In this document: in pieces, positions 41,498-57,257 of the stretch
Position numbering within the stretch: the first letter of the stretch is position 1
How the letters are laid out: every line of letters starts with the position of its first letter
Assembly (NCBI GenBank): GCA_930367205.1
Contig: OV884014.1
Span: 119,605,768-119,669,767 of the forward strand
DNA length: 64,000 nucleotides
Source: Acanthosoma haemorrhoidale
Lineage: Eukaryota > Arthropoda > Insecta > Hemiptera > Acanthosomatidae
Reading direction: 5' to 3'
Notes under the pieces: generated by a model
Databases searched by the model: none
Told to the model about the DNA's origin: nothing
Seen by the model: only the letters and a program-made list of their open reading frames with translations
Made by a program: the position numbers and the translations under genes

Positions 41498-44400
41498 CAC
41501 GTGATACGATCGTATGATTGAAGTCACGAGTGAATATAACATCAAATGATGTCAATTATGATAGTGTTCCGTATCATAAGCACTCATTGTATCACGTGAT
41601 ACGATCGTATGATGAAAGTTACAAGTAAATATACTATTAAATGATGTCGATTATGACAGTGTACCGTACCATTGGCACTCATAGTATCACGTGATACGAT
41701 CGTATGATTGAAGTCACGAATGAATATAACATCAAATGATGTCGATTATGATAGTTTACCGCATCATTAGCACACATTGTATCACGTGGTACGATCGTAT
41801 GATTAAAGTTACGAGTGAAGATAACATCAAATGATGTCGATTATAATAGTGTACCGTACCATTGGCACTCATAGTATCACGTGATACGATCGTATGATTG
41901 AAGTCACGAGTGAATATAACATCAAATGATGTCGAATATGATAATGTACCGTATCGTTAGCACTCATTGTATCACGTGATACGATCGTATGATGAAAGTT
42001 ACGAGTGAATATAACATCAAATGATGTCGATTATGATAGTGTACCTTATCATTGGCACTCATTATATCACGTGATACGATCGTATAATGAAAGTTACGAG
42101 TAAATATACTATTAAAAAATGTCGATTATGATAGTGTACCGCATTATTGGCACTCATTATATCACGTGATACGATCGTATGATTGAAGTCACGAGTGAAT
42201 ATAACATCAAATGATGTCAATTATGATAGTGTTCCGTATCATGACCACTCATTGTATCACGTGATACGATCGTATGATGAAAGTTACAAGTAAATATACT
42301 ATTAAATGATGTCGATTATGACAGTGTACCGTACCATTGGCACTCATAGTATCACGTGATACGATCGTATGATTGAAGTCACGAATGAATATAACATCAA
42401 ATGATGTCGATTATGATAGTGTACCGCATCATTAGCACACATTGTATCACGTGGTACGATCGTATGATTAAAGTTACGAGTAAATATAACATCAAATGAT
42501 GTCGAATATGATAATGTACCGTATCGTTAGCACTCATTGTATCACGTGATACGATCGTATGATGAAAGTTACGAGTGAATATACTATTAAATAATGTCGA
42601 TTATGATAGTGTACCGCATTATTGGCACTCATTATATCACGTGATACGATCGTATGATTGAAGTCACGAGTGAATATAACATCAAATGATGTCAATTATG
42701 ATAGTGTTCCGTATCATAAACACTCATTGTATCACGTGATACGATCGTATGATGAAAGTTACAAGTAAATATACTATTAAATGATGTCGATTATGACAGT
42801 GTACCGTACCATTGGCACTCATAGTATCACGTGATACGATCGTATGATTGAAGTCACGAATGAATATAACATCAAATGATGTCGATTATAATAGTGTACC
42901 GCATCATTAGCACACATTGTATCACGTGGTACGATCGTATGATTAAAGTTACGAGTGAAGATAACATCAAATGATGTCGATTATAATAGTGTACCGTACC
43001 ATTGGCACTCATAGTATCACGTGATACGATCGTATGATTGAAGTCACGAGTGAATATAACATCAAATGATGTCAATTATGATAATGTTCCGTACCATTGG
43101 CACTCATAGTATCACGTGATACGATCGTATGATGAAAGTTACAAGTAAATATACTATTAAATGATGTCGATTATGACAGTGTACCGTACCATTGGCACTC
43201 ATAGTATCACGTGATACGATCGTATGATTGAAGTCACGAGTGAATATAATATCAAATGATGTCAATTATGATAGTGTACCGCATCATTGGCACTCATTAT
43301 ATCACTTGATACGATCGTATGATTGAAGTCACGAGTGAATATATCATCAAATGATGTTGAATATGATTGTATAATGTGTCATTGGCACACATTGTATCAC
43401 GTGATACGATCGTATGATTAAAGTTACGAGTGAATGCAACATCAAATGATGTCGATTATGATAGTGTACCGCATCATTGGCAATCATTATATCACGTGAT
43501 ACGATCGTATGATGAAAGTTACGAGTGAATATAACATCAAATGATGTCTAATAGGATTGTATAATGTATCATTAGCACTCATTGTTTCACGTGATACGAT
43601 CGTATGATTAAAGTTACGATTGGAGATACTAATAAATGATGTTGAATATAATAGTGCACCATATCATTAGCACTTATTGTATCATGTGATGCGATCGTAT
43701 GATTAAAGTTACAAGTGAATATAACATCAAATGATGTCGATTATAATAGTGTACCGCATCATTGGCACTCATTATATCACGTGATACTATCGTATGATTG
43801 AAGTCACGAGTGAATATAACATCAAATAATGCTAAATATGATTGTATAGTGTAGCATTGACACTCATTGTATCACGAGATACGATCGTATGATTGAAGTC
43901 ACGAGTGAATATAACATCAAATGATGTTGAATATGATTGTATAATGTATCATTAGCACTCATTGTTTCACGTGATACGATCGTATGATTAAAGTTACAGG
44001 TGAATATAACATCAAATCATGTCGATTATGATAGTGTACCGCATCATTGGCACTCATTATATCACGTGATACTATCGTATGATTGAAGTCACGAGTGAAT
44101 ATAACATCAAATGATGCTACATATGATTGTATAGTGTATCATTAGCACTCATTATATCACGTGATACGATCGTATGATTAAGGTTACGAGTGAATAAACT
44201 ATTAAATGATGTCCAATATGATAGTGTACCGCATCATTGGCACTCATTGTTTCACGTGATACGATCGTATGATTAAAGTTACAGGTGAATATAACATCAA
44301 ATGATGTCGATTAATAGTGTACCGCATCATTGGCACTCATTATATCACTTGATACGATCGTATGATTGAAGTCACGAGTGAATATATCATCAAATGATGT

Positions 44401-44725
44401 TGAATATGATTGTATAATGTGTCATTGGCAAACATTGTATCACGTGATACGATCGTATGATTAAAGTTACGAGTGAATACAACATCAAATGATGTCGATT
44501 ATGATAGTGTACCTTATCATTGGCACTCATTATATCACGTGATACGATCGTATAATGAAAGTTACGAGTAAATATACTATTAAATAATGTCGATTATGAT
44601 AGTGTACCGCATTATTGGCACTCATTATATCACGTGATACGATCGTATGATTGAAGTCACGAGTGAATATAACATCAAATGATGTCAATTATGATAGTGT
44701 TCCGTACCATTGGCACTCATAGTAT
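41498..44725. repeat. 34-monomer segment ending in the A/D junction
   Basis: Order: A B C D A/X Y Z A B C D/X y A B C D A/D B F G H I J L M N O P Q R S T/Y Z A/D. It is the right part of the first copy of a 4.9-kb tandem duplication (39764-44701). Markers shared with the second copy at +4843 bp are ATTAAAAAATG in Z (42068), ATAAACAC in A (42638), GATTATAATAG in C (42828) and GTCCAATATG in Q (44158). C at 41688 has the rare ATAGTTTACC. The final monomer (44631) starts as A and ends as D. Confidence 0.88.
44631..44725. other. A/D recombinant monomer: junction of the 4.9-kb duplication
   Basis: It is A up to GATAGTGTTCCGTA, then D (CCATTGGCACTCATAGTA), and is followed by E as D normally is. The shared CCGTA at 44702-44706 matches CCGTA at 39764-39768 (in D, start of copy one) and 49545-49549 (in A, end of copy two). 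Confidence 0.85.
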
Positions 44726-47700
44726 CACGTGATACGATCGTATGATTGAAGTCAAGAGTGAATATAATATCAAATGATGTCAATTATGATAGTGTTCCGT
44801 ATCATAAGCACTCATTGTATCACGTGATACGATCGTATGATGAAAGTTACAAGTAAATATACTATTAAATGATGTCGATTATGACAGTGTACCGTACCAT
44901 TGGCACTCATAGTATCACGTGATACGATCGTATGATTGAAGTCACGAGTGAATATAATATCAAATGATGTCAATTATGATAGTGTACCGCATCATTGGCA
45001 CTCATTATATCACTTGATACGATCGTATGATTGAAGTCACGAGTGAATATATCATCAAATGATGTTGAATATGATTGTATAATGTGTCATTGGCACACAT
45101 TGTATCACGTGATACGATCGTATGATTAAAGTTACGAGTAAATGCAACATCAAATGATGTCGATTATGATAGTGTACCGCATCATTGGCAATCATTATAT
45201 CACGTGATACGATCGTATGATGAAAGTTACGAGTGAATATAACATCAAATGATGTCTAATAGGATTGTATAATGTATCATTAGCACTCATTGTTTCACGT
45301 GATACGATCGTATGATTAAAGTTACGATTGGAGATACTAATAAATGATGTTGAATATAATAGTGCACCATATCATTAGCACTTATTGTATCATGTGATGC
45401 GATCGTATGATTGAAGTCACGAGTGAATATAATATCAAATGATGTCAATTATGATAGTGTTGCGTATCATAAGCACTCATTGTATCACGTGATACGATCG
45501 TATGATTAAAGTTACAGGTGAATATAACATCAAATGATGTCGATTATGATAGTGTACCGCATCATTGGCACTCATTATATCACGTGATACGATCGTATGA
45601 TGAAAGTTACGAGTGAATATAACATCAAATAATGTTGAATATGATTGTATAATGTATCATTAGCACGCATTGTTTCACGTGATACGATCGTATGATTAAA
45701 GTTACGAGTAAATATAACATCAAATGATGTCGAATATGATAATGTACCGTATCGTTAGCACTCATTGTATCACGTGATACGATCGTATGATGAAAGTTAC
45801 GAGTGAATATAACATCAAATGATGTCGATTATGATAGTGTACCTTATCATTGGCACTCATTATATCACGTGATACGATCGTATAATGAAAGTTACGAGTA
45901 AATATACTATTAAATAATGTCGATTATGATAGTGTACCGCATTATTGGCACTCATTATATCACGTGATACGATCGTATGATTGAAGTCACGAGTGAATAT
46001 AACATCAAATGATGTCAATTATGATAGTGTTCCGTATCATAAGCACTCATTGTATCACGTGATACGATCGTATGATGAAAGTTACAAGTAAATATACTAT
46101 TAAATGATGTCGATTATGACAGTGTACCGTACCATTGGCACTCATAGTATCACGTGATACGATCGTATGATTGAAGTCACGAATGAATATAACATCAAAT
46201 GATGTCGATTATGATAGTGTACCGCATCATTAGCACACATTGTATCACGTGGTACGATCGTATGATTAAAGTTACGAGTAAATATAACATCAAATGATGT
46301 CGAATATGATAATGTACCGTATCGTTAGCACTCATTGTATCACGTGATACGATCGTATGATGAAAGTTACGAGTGAATATAACATCAAATGATGTCGATT
46401 ATGATAGTGTACCTTATCATTGGCACTCATTATATCACGTGATACGATCGTATAATGAAAGTTACGAGTAAATATACTATTAAATAATGTCGATTATGAT
46501 AGTGTACCGCATTATTGGCACTCATTATATCACGTGATACGATCGTATGATTGAAGTCACGAGTGAATATAACATCAAATGATGTCAATTATGATAGTGT
46601 TCCGTATCATAAGCACTCATTGTATCACGTGATACGATCGTATGATGAAAGTTACAAGTAAATATACTATTAAATGATGTCGATTATGACAGTGTACCGT
46701 ACCATTGGCACTCATAGTATCACGTGATACGATCGTATGATTGAAGTCACGAGTGAATATAACATCAAATGATGTCGAATATGATAATGTACCGTATCGT
46801 TAGCACTCATTGTATCACGTGATACGATCGTATGATGAAAGTTACGAGTGAATATAACATCAAATGATGTCGATTATGATAGTGTACCTTATCATTGGCA
46901 CTCATTATATCACGTGATACGATCGTATAATGAAAGTTACGAGTAAATATACTATTAAAAAATGTCGATTATGATAGTGTACCGCATTATTGGCACTCAT
47001 TATATCACGTGATACGATCGTATGATTGAAGTCACGAGTGAATATAACATCAAATGATGTCAATTATGATAGTGTTCCGTATCATGAGCCCTCATTGTAT
47101 CACGTGATACGATCGTATGATGAAAGTTACAAGTAAATATACTATTAAATGATGTCGATTATGACAGTGTACCGTACCATTGGCACTCATAGTATCACGT
47201 GATACGATCGTATGATTGAAGTCACGAATGAATATAACATCAAATGATGTCGATTATGATAGTGTACCGCATCATTAGCACACATTGTATCACGTGGTAC
47301 GATCGTATGATTAAAGTTACGAGTAAATATAACATCAAATGATGTCGAATATGATAATGTACCGTATCGTTAGCACTCATTGTATCACGTGATACGATCG
47401 TATGATGAAAGTTACGAGTGAATATACTATTAAATAATGTCGATTATGATAGTGTACCGCATTATTGGCACTCATTATATCACGTGATACGATCGTATGA
47501 TTGAAGTCACGAGTGAATATAACATCAAATGATGTCAATTATGATAGTGTTCCGTATCATAAACACTCATTGTATCACGTGATACGATCGTATGATGAAA
47601 GTTACAAGTAAATATACTATTAAATGATGTCGATTATGACAGTGTACCGTACCATTGGCACTCATAGTATCACGTGATACGATCGTATGATTGAAGTCAC

Positions 47701-49663
47701 GAATGAATATAACATCAAATGATGTCGATTATAATAGTGTACCGCATCATTAGCACACATTGTATCACGTGGTACGATCGTATGATTAAAGTTACGAGTG
47801 AAGATAACATCAAATGATGTCGATTATAATAGTGTACCGTACCATTGGCACTCATAGTATCACGTGATACGATCGTATGATTGAAGTCACGAGTGAATAT
47901 AACATCAAATGATGTCAATTATGATAATGTTCCGTACCATTGGCACTCATAGTATCACGTGATACGATCGTATGATGAAAGTTACAAGTAAATATACTAT
48001 TAAATGATGTCGATTATGACAGTGTACCGTACCATTGGCACTCATAGTATCACGTGATACGATCGTATGATTGAAGTCACGAGTGAATATAATATCAAAT
48101 GATGTCAATTATGATAGTGTACCGCATCATTGGCACTCATTATATCACTTGATACGATCGTATGATTGAAGTCACGAGTGAATATATCATCAAATGATGT
48201 TGAATATGATTGTATAATGTGTCATTGGCACACATTGTATCACGTGATACGATCGTATGATTAAAGTTACGAGTGAATGCAACATCAAATGATGTCGATT
48301 ATGATAGTGTACCGCATCATTGGCAATCATTATATCACGTGATACGATCGTATGATGAAAGTTACGAGTGAATATAACATCAAATGATGTCTAATAGGAT
48401 TGTATAATGTATCATTAGCACTCATTGTTTCACGTGATACGATCGTATGATTAAAGTTACGATTGGAGATACTAATAAATGATGTTGAATATAATAGTGC
48501 ACCATATCATTAGCACTTATTGTATCATGTGATGCGATCGTATGATTAAAGTTACAAGTGAATATAACATCAAATGATGTCGATTATAATAGTGTACCGC
48601 ATCATTGGCACTCATTATATCACGTGATACTATCGTATGATTGAAGTCACGAGTGAATATAACATCAAATAATGCTAAATATGATTGTATAGTGTAGCAT
48701 TGACACTCATTGTATCACGAGATACGATCGTATGATTGAAGTCACGAGTGAATATAACATCAAATGATGTTGAATATGATTGTATAATGTATCATTAGCA
48801 CTCATTGTTTCACGTGATACGATCGTATGATTAAAGTTACAGGTGAATATAACATCAAATCATGTCGATTATGATAGTGTACCGCATCATTGGCACTCAT
48901 TATATCACGTGATACTATCGTATGATTGAAGTCACGAGTGAATATAACATCAAATGATGCTACATATGATTGTATAGTGTATCATTAGCACTCATTATAT
49001 CACGTGATACGATCGTATGATTAAGGTTACGAGTGAATAAACTATTAAATGATGTCCAATATGATAGTGTACCGCATCATTGGCACTCATTGTTTCACGT
49101 GATACGATCGTATGATTAAAGTTACAGGTGAATATAACATCAAATGATGTCGATTAATAGTGTACCGCATCATTGGCACTCATTATATCACTTGATACGA
49201 TCGTATGATTGAAGTCACGAGTGAATATATCATCAAATGATGTTGAATATGATTGTATAATGTGTCATTGGCAAACATTGTATCACGTGATACGATCGTA
49301 TGATTAAAGTTACGAGTGAATGCAACATCAAATGATGTCGATTATGATAGTGTACCTTATCATTGGCACTCATTATATCACGTGATACGATCGTATAATG
49401 AAAGTTACGAGTAAATATACTATTAAATAATGTCGATTATGATAGTGTACCGCATTATTGGCACTCATTATATCACGTGATACGATCGTATGATTGAAGT
49501 CACGAGTGAATATAACATCAAATGATGTCAATTATGATAGTGTTCCGTATCATAAGCACTCATTGTATCACGTGATACGATCGTATGATGAAAGTTACGA
49601 GTAAATATAACATCAAATGATGTCGAATATGATAATGTACCGTACCATTGGCACTCATAGTAT
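44726..49663. repeat. Second copy of the 4.9-kb tandem duplication plus its exit
   Basis: Order: E B F G H I J K o g X Y Z A B C D/X Y Z A B A/X Y Z A B C D/X y A B C D A/D B F G H I J L M N O P Q R S H/Y Z A X/B, 52 monomers. Compared with 39764-44701 it keeps separate B and F monomers and lacks the C D pair before A/X. The duplication ends inside the A at 49474, whose tail is a normal A. X/B at 49569 is a further recombinant leading to C. Confidence 0.88.
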
Positions 49664-52131
49664 CACGTGATACGATCGTATGATTGAAGTCACGAATGAA
49701 TATAACATCAAATGATGTCGATTATGATAGTGTACCGCATCATTAGCACACATTGTATCACGTGGTACGATCGTATGATTAAAGTTACGAGTAAATATAA
49801 CATCAAATGATGTCGAATATGATAATGTACCGTATCGTTAGCACTCATTGTATCACGTGATACGATCGTATGATGAAAGTTACGAGTGAATATAACATCA
49901 AATGATGTCGATTATGATAGTGTACCTTATCATTGGCACTCATTATATCACGTGATACGATCGTATAATGAAAGTTACGAGTAAATATACTATTAAATAA
50001 TGTCGATTATGATAGTGTACCGCATTATTGGCACTTATTATATCACGTGATACGATCGTATGATTGAAGTCACGAGTGAATATAACATCAAATGATGTCA
50101 ATTATGATAGTGTTACGTATCATAAACACTCATTGTATCACGTGATACGATCGTATGATTGAAGTCACGAGTGAATATAATATCAAATGATGTCAATTAT
50201 GATAGTGTACCGCATCATTGGCACTCATTATATCACTTGATACGATCGTATGATTGAAGTCACGAGTGAATATATCATCAAATGATGTTGAATATGATTG
50301 TATAATGTGTCATTGGCACACATTGTATCACGTGATACGATCGTATGATTAAAGTTACGAGTGAATGCAACATCAAATGATGTCGATTATGATAGTGTAC
50401 CGCATCATTGGCAATCATTATATCACGTGATACGATCGTATGATGAAAGTTACGAGTGAATATAACATCAAATGATGTCTAATAGGATTGTATAATGTAT
50501 CATTAGCACTCATTGTTTCACGTGATACGATCGTATGATTAAAGTTACGATTGGAGATACTAATAAATGATGTTGAATATAATAGTGCACCATATCATTA
50601 GCACTTATTGTATCATGTGATGCGATCGTATGATTAAAGTTACAAGTGAATATAACATCAAATGATGTCGATTATAATAGTGTACCGCATCATTGGCACT
50701 CATTATATCACGTGATACTATCGTATGATTGAAGTCACGAGTGAATATAACATCAAATAATGCTAAATATGATTGTATAGTGTAGCATTGACACTCATTG
50801 TATCACGAGATACGATCGTATGATTGAAGTCACGAGTGAATATAACATCAAATGATGTTGAATATGATTGTATAATGTATCATTAGCACTCATTGTTTCT
50901 CGTGATACGATCGTATGATTAAAGTTACAGGTGAATATAACATCAAATCATGTCGATTATGATAGTGTACCGCATCATTGGCACTCATTATATCACGTGA
51001 TACTATCGTATGATTGAAGTCACGAGTGAATATAACATCAAATGATGCTACATATGATTGTATAGTGTATCATTAGCACTCATTATATCACGTGATACGA
51101 TCGTATGATTAAGGTTACGAGTGAATAAACTATTAAATGATGTCGAATATGATAGTGTACCGCATCATTGGCACTCATTGTTTCACGTGATACGATCGTA
51201 TGATTAAAGTTACAGGTGAATATAACATCAAATGATGTCGATTAATAGTGTACCGCATCATTGGCACTCATTATATCACTTGATACGATCGTATGATTGA
51301 AGTCACGAGTGAATATATCATCAAATGATGTTGAATATGATTGTATAATGTGTCATTGGCAAACATTGTATCACGTGATACGATCGTATGATTAAAGTTA
51401 CGAGTGAATACAACATTAAATGATGTCGAATAGGATTGTATAATGTATCATTAGCACTCATTGTTTCACGTGATACGATCGTATGATTAAAGTTACGATT
51501 GGAGATACTAATAAATGATGTTGAATATAATAGTGCACCATATCATTAGCACTTATTGTATCATGTGATGCGATCGTATGATTAAAGTTACAAGTGAATA
51601 TAACATCAAATGATGTCGATTATAATAGTGTACCGCATCATTGGCACTCATTATATCACGTGTTACTATCGTATGATTGAAGTCACGAGTGAATATTACA
51701 TCAAATAATGCTAAATATGATTGTATAGTGTAGCATTGACACTCATTGTATCACGAGATACGATCGTATGATTAAAGTCACGAGTGAATATAACATCAAA
51801 TGATGTTGAATATGATTGTATAATGTATCATTAGCACTCATTGTTTCACGTGATACGATCGTATGATTAAAGTTACGAGTAAATATAACATCAAATGATG
51901 TCGAATATGATAATGTACCGTATCGTTAGCACTCATTGTATCACGTGATACGATCGTATGATGAAAGTTACGAGTGAATATAACATCAAATGATGTCGAT
52001 TATGATAGTGTACCTTATCATTGGCACTCATTATATCACGTGATACGATCGTATAATGAAAGTTACGAGTAAATATACTATTAAATAATGTCGATTATGA
52101 TAGTGTACCGCATTATTGGCACTCATTATAT
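49664..52131. repeat. 26-monomer HOR derivative
   Basis: Order: C D/X Y Z A F G H I J L M N O P Q R S T/U J L V W X Y Z, 2468 bp. A (50044, with GTTACGTATCATAAACAC) goes directly to F, so B C D E B is missing. The T/U recombinant (51372) has AATACAACATTAAATG followed by GTCGAATAGG. The core before O is TCTCGTG, as in the 33.9, 38.1, 56.3 and 59.4 kb copies. Confidence 0.86.
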
Positions 52132-54219
52132 CACGTGATACGATCGTATGATTGAAGTCACGAGTGAATATAACATCAAATGATGTCAATTATGATAGTG
52201 TTCCGTATCATAAGCACTCATTGTATCACGTGATACGATCGTATGATGAAAGTTACAAGTAAATATACTATTAAATGATGTCGATTATGACAGTGTACCG
52301 TACCATTGGCACTCATAGTATCACGTGATACGATCGTATGATTGAAGTCACGAATGAATATAACATCAAATGATGTCGATTATGATAGTGTACCGCATCA
52401 TTAGCACACATTGTATCACGTGGTACGATCGTATGATTAAAGTTACGAGTGAAGATAACATCAAATGATGTCGATTATAATAGTGTACCGTACCATTGGC
52501 ACTCATAGTATCACGTGATACGATCGTATGATTGAAGTCAAGAGTGAATATAATATCAAATGATGTCAATTATGATAGTGTTCCGTATCATAAGCACTCA
52601 TTGTATCACGTGATACGATCGTATGATGAAAGTTACAAGTAAATATACTATTAAATGATGTCGATTATGACAGTGTACCGTACCATTGGCACTCATAGTA
52701 TCACGTGATACGATCGTATGATTGAAGTCACGAGTGAATATAATATCAAATGATGTCAATTATGATAGTGTACCGCATCATTGGCACTCATTATATCACT
52801 TGATACGATCGTATGATTGAAGTCACGAGTGAATATATCATCAAATGATGTTGAATATGATTGTATAATGTGTCATTGGCACACATTGTATCACGTGATA
52901 CGATCGTATGATTAAAGTTACGAGTGAATGCAACATCAAATGATGTCGATTATGATAGTGTACCGCATCATTGGCAATCATTATATCACGTGATACTATC
53001 GTATGATTGAAGTCACGAGTGAATATAACATCAAATGATGCTACATATGATTGTATAGTGTATCATTAGCACTCATTATATCACGTGATACGATCGTATG
53101 ATTAAGGTTACGAGTGAATAAACTATTAAATGATGTCGAATATGATAGTGTACCGCATCATTGGCACTCATTGTTTCACGTGATACGATCGTATGATTAA
53201 AGTTACAGGTGAATATAACATCAAATGATGTCGATTAATAGTGTACCGCATCATTGGCACTCATTATATCACTTGATACGATCGTATGATTGAAGTCACG
53301 AGTGAATATATCATCAAATGATGTTGAATATGATTGTATAATGTGTCATTGGCAAACATTGTATCACGTGATACGATCGTATGATTAAAGTTACGAGTGA
53401 ATACAACATCAAATGATGTCGATTATGATAGTGTACCGCATCATTGGCACTCATTATATCACGTGATACGATCGTTTGATGAAAGTTACGAGTGAATATA
53501 ACATCAAATGATGTCGAATAGGATTGTATAATGTATCATTAGCACTCATTGTTTCACGTGATACGATCGTATGATTAAAGTTACGATTGGAGATACTAAT
53601 AAATGATGTTGAATATAATAGTGCACCATATCATTAGCACTTATTGTATCATGTGATGCGATCGTATGATTAAAGTTACAAGTGAATATAACATCAAATG
53701 ATGTCGATTATAATAGTGTACCGCATCATTGGCACTCATTATATCACGTGTTACTATCGTATGATTGAAGTCACGAGTGAATATTACATCAAATAATGCT
53801 AAATATGATTGTATAGTGTAGCATTGACACTCATTGTATCACGAGATACGATCGTATGATTAAAGTCACGAGTGAATATAACATCAAATGATGTTGAATA
53901 TGATTGTATAATGTATCATTAGCACTCATTGTTTCACGTGATACGATCGTATGATTAAAGTTACGAGTAAATATAACATCAAATGATGTCGAATATGATA
54001 ATGTACCGCATCGTTAGCACTCATTGTATCACGTGATACGATCGTATGATGAAAGTTACGAGTGAATATAACATCAAATGATGTCTATTATGATAGTGTA
54101 CCTTATCATTGGCACTCATTATATCACGTGATACGATCGTATAATGAAAGTTACGAGTAAATATACTATTAAATAATGTCGATTATGATAGTGTACCGCA
54201 TTATTGGCACTCATTATAT
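52132..54219. repeat. 22-monomer HOR derivative with an H/O recombinant
   Basis: Order: A B C D E B F G H/O P Q R S T U J L V W X Y Z, 2088 bp. The monomer at 52892 reads as H (AATGCAAC, GGCAATCATTATA) but is followed by the GATACTATC core of P, so I J L M N and O were removed by exchange near the H/O boundary. X at 53935 has ACCGCATCG and Y at 54030 has GTCTATTATG, the marker of the next duplication. Confidence 0.86.
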
Positions 54220-57200
54220 CACGTGATACGATCGTATGATTGAAGTCACGAGTGAATATAACATCAAATGATGTCAATTATGATAGTGTTCCGTATCATA
54301 AGCACTCATTGTATCACGTGATACGATCGTATGATGAAAGTTACAAGTAAATATACTATTAAATGATGTCGATTATGACAGTGTACCGTACCATTGGCAC
54401 TCATAGTATCACGTGATACGATCGTATGATTGAAGTCACGAATGAATATAACATCAAATGATGTCGATTATGATAGTGTACCGCATCATTAGCACACATT
54501 GTATCACGTGGTACGATCGTATGATTAAAGTTACGAGTGAAGATAACATCAAATGATGTCGATTATAATAGTGTACCGTACCATTGGCACTCATAGTATC
54601 ACGTGATACGATCGTATGATTGAAGTCAAGAGTGAATATAATATCAAATGATGTCAATTATGATAGTGTTCCGTATCATAAGCACTCATTGTATCACGTG
54701 ATACGATCGTATGATGAAAGTTACAAGTAAATATACTATTAAATGATGTCGATTATGACAGTGTACCGTACCATTGGCACTCATAGTATCACGTGATACG
54801 ATCGTATGATTGAAGTCACGAGTGAATATAATATCAAATGATGTCAATTATGATAGTGTACCGCATCATTGGCACTCATTATATCACTTGATACGATCGT
54901 ATGATTGAAGTCACGAGTGAATATATCATCAAATGATGTTGAATATGATTGTATAATGTGTCATTGGCACACATTGTATCACGTGATACGATCGTATGAT
55001 TAAAGTTACGAGTGAATGCAACATCAAATGATGTCGATTATGATAGTGTACCGCATCATTGGCAATCATTATATCACGTGATACGATCGTATGATGAAAG
55101 TTACGAGTGAATATAACATCAAATGATGTCGAATAGGATTGTATAATGTATCATTAGCACTCATTGTTTCACGTGATACGATCGTATGATTAAAGTTACG
55201 ATTGGAGATACTAATAAATGATGTTGAATATAATAGTGCACCATATCATTAGCACTTATTGTATCATGTGATGCGATCGTATGATTGAAGTCACGAGTGA
55301 ATATAATATCAAATGATGTCAATTATGATAGTGTTGCGTATCATAAGCACTCATTGTATCACGTGATACGATCGTATGATTAAAGTTACAGGTGAATATA
55401 ACATCAAATCATGTCAATTATGATAGTGTACCGCATCATTGGCACTCATTATATCACGTGATACGATCGTATGATGAAAGTTACGAGTGATTATAACATC
55501 AAATAATGTTGAATATGATTGTATAATGTATCATTAGCACGCATTGTTTCACGTGATACGATCGTATGATTAAAGTTACGAGTAAATATAACATCAAATG
55601 ATGTCGAATATGATAATGTACCGTATCGTTAGCACTCATTGTATCACGTGATACGATCGTATGATTGAAGTCCCGAGTGAATATAATATCAAATGATGTC
55701 AATTATGATAGTGTACCGCATCATTGGCACTCATTATATCACTTGATACGATCGTATGATTGAAGTCACGAGTGAATATATCATCAAATGATGTTGAATA
55801 TGATTGTATAATGTGTCATTGGCACACATTGTATCACGTGATACGATCGTATGATGAAAGTTACGAGTGAATATAACATCAAATGATGTCTAATAGGATT
55901 GTATAATGTATCATTAGCACTCATTGTTTCACGTGATACGATCGTATGATTAAAGTTACGATTGGAGATACTAATAAATGATGTTGAATATAATAGTGCA
56001 CCATATCATTAGCACTTATTGTATCATGTGATGCGATCGTATGATTAAAGTTACAAGTGAATATAACATCAAATGATGTCGATTATAATAGTGTACCGCA
56101 TCATTGGCACTCATTATATCACGTGATACTATCGTATGATTGAAGTCACGAGTGAATATAACATCAAATAATGCTAAATATGATTGTATAGTGTAGCATT
56201 GACACTCATTGTATCACGAGATACGATCGTATGATTGAAGTCACGAGTGAATATAACATCAAATGATGTTGAATATGATTGTATAATGTATCATTAGCAC
56301 TCATTGTTTCTCGTGATACGATCGTATGATTAAAGTTACAGGTGAATATAACATCAAATCATGTCGATTATGATAGTGTACCGCATCATTGGCACTCATT
56401 ATATCACGTGATACTATCGTATGATTGAAGTCACGAGTGAATATAACATCAAATGATGCTACATATGATTGTATAGTGTATCATTAGCACTCATTATATC
56501 ACGTGATACGATCGTATGATTAAGGTTACGAGTGAATAAACTATTAAATGATGTCGAATATGATAGTGTACCGCATCATTGGCACTCATTGTTTCACGTG
56601 ATACGATCGTATGATTAAAGTTACAGGTGAATATAACATCAAATGATGTCGATTAATAGTGTACCGCATCATTGGCACTCATTATATCACTTGATACGAT
56701 CGTATGATTGAAGTCACGAGTGAATATATCATCAAATGATGTTGAATATGATTGTATAATGTGTCATTGGCAAACATTGTATCACGTGATACGATCGTAT
56801 GATTAAAGTTACGAGTGAATACAACATCAAATGATGTCGATTATGATAGTGTACCGCATCATTGGCACTCATTATATCACGTGATACGATCGTTTGATGA
56901 AAGTTACGAGTGAATATAACATCAAATGATGTCGAATAGGATTGTATAATGTATCATTAGCACTCATTGTTTCACGTGATACGATCGTATGATTAAAGTT
57001 ACGATTGGAGATACTAATAAATGATGTTGAATATAATAGTGCACCATATCATTAGCACTTATTGTATCATGTGATGCGATCGTATGATTAAAGTTACAAG
57101 TGAATATAACATCAAATGATGTCTATTATGATAGTGTACCTTATCATTGGCACTCATTATATCACGTGATACGATCGTATAATGAAAGTTACGAGTAAAT

Positions 57201-57257
57201 ATACTATTAAATAATGTCGATTATGATAGTGTACCGCATTATTGGCACTCATTATAT
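54220..57257. repeat. 32-monomer segment, body of the first copy of a 3.0-kb duplication
   Basis: Order: A B C D E B F G H I J K o g X F G I J L M N O P Q R S T U J L/Y Z, 3038 bp. X (55550) leads straight to F, an order shared with 58588. H is missing between G (55740) and I (55835), unlike the second copy. The L/Y monomer at 57068 starts as L (TTACAAGTGAATATAAC) and changes to Y with the rare GTCTATTATG at 57121, which marks the duplication junction. Confidence 0.88.
57068..57162. other. L/Y recombinant monomer: junction of the 3.0-kb duplication
   Basis: It has an L head with the CATGTGATGC core and TTACAAGTG, and a Y tail with GTCTATTATG and TACCTTATC. GTCTATTATG is otherwise seen only at 54083, exactly 3038 bp earlier, which identifies the source of the tail. 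Confidence 0.87.
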
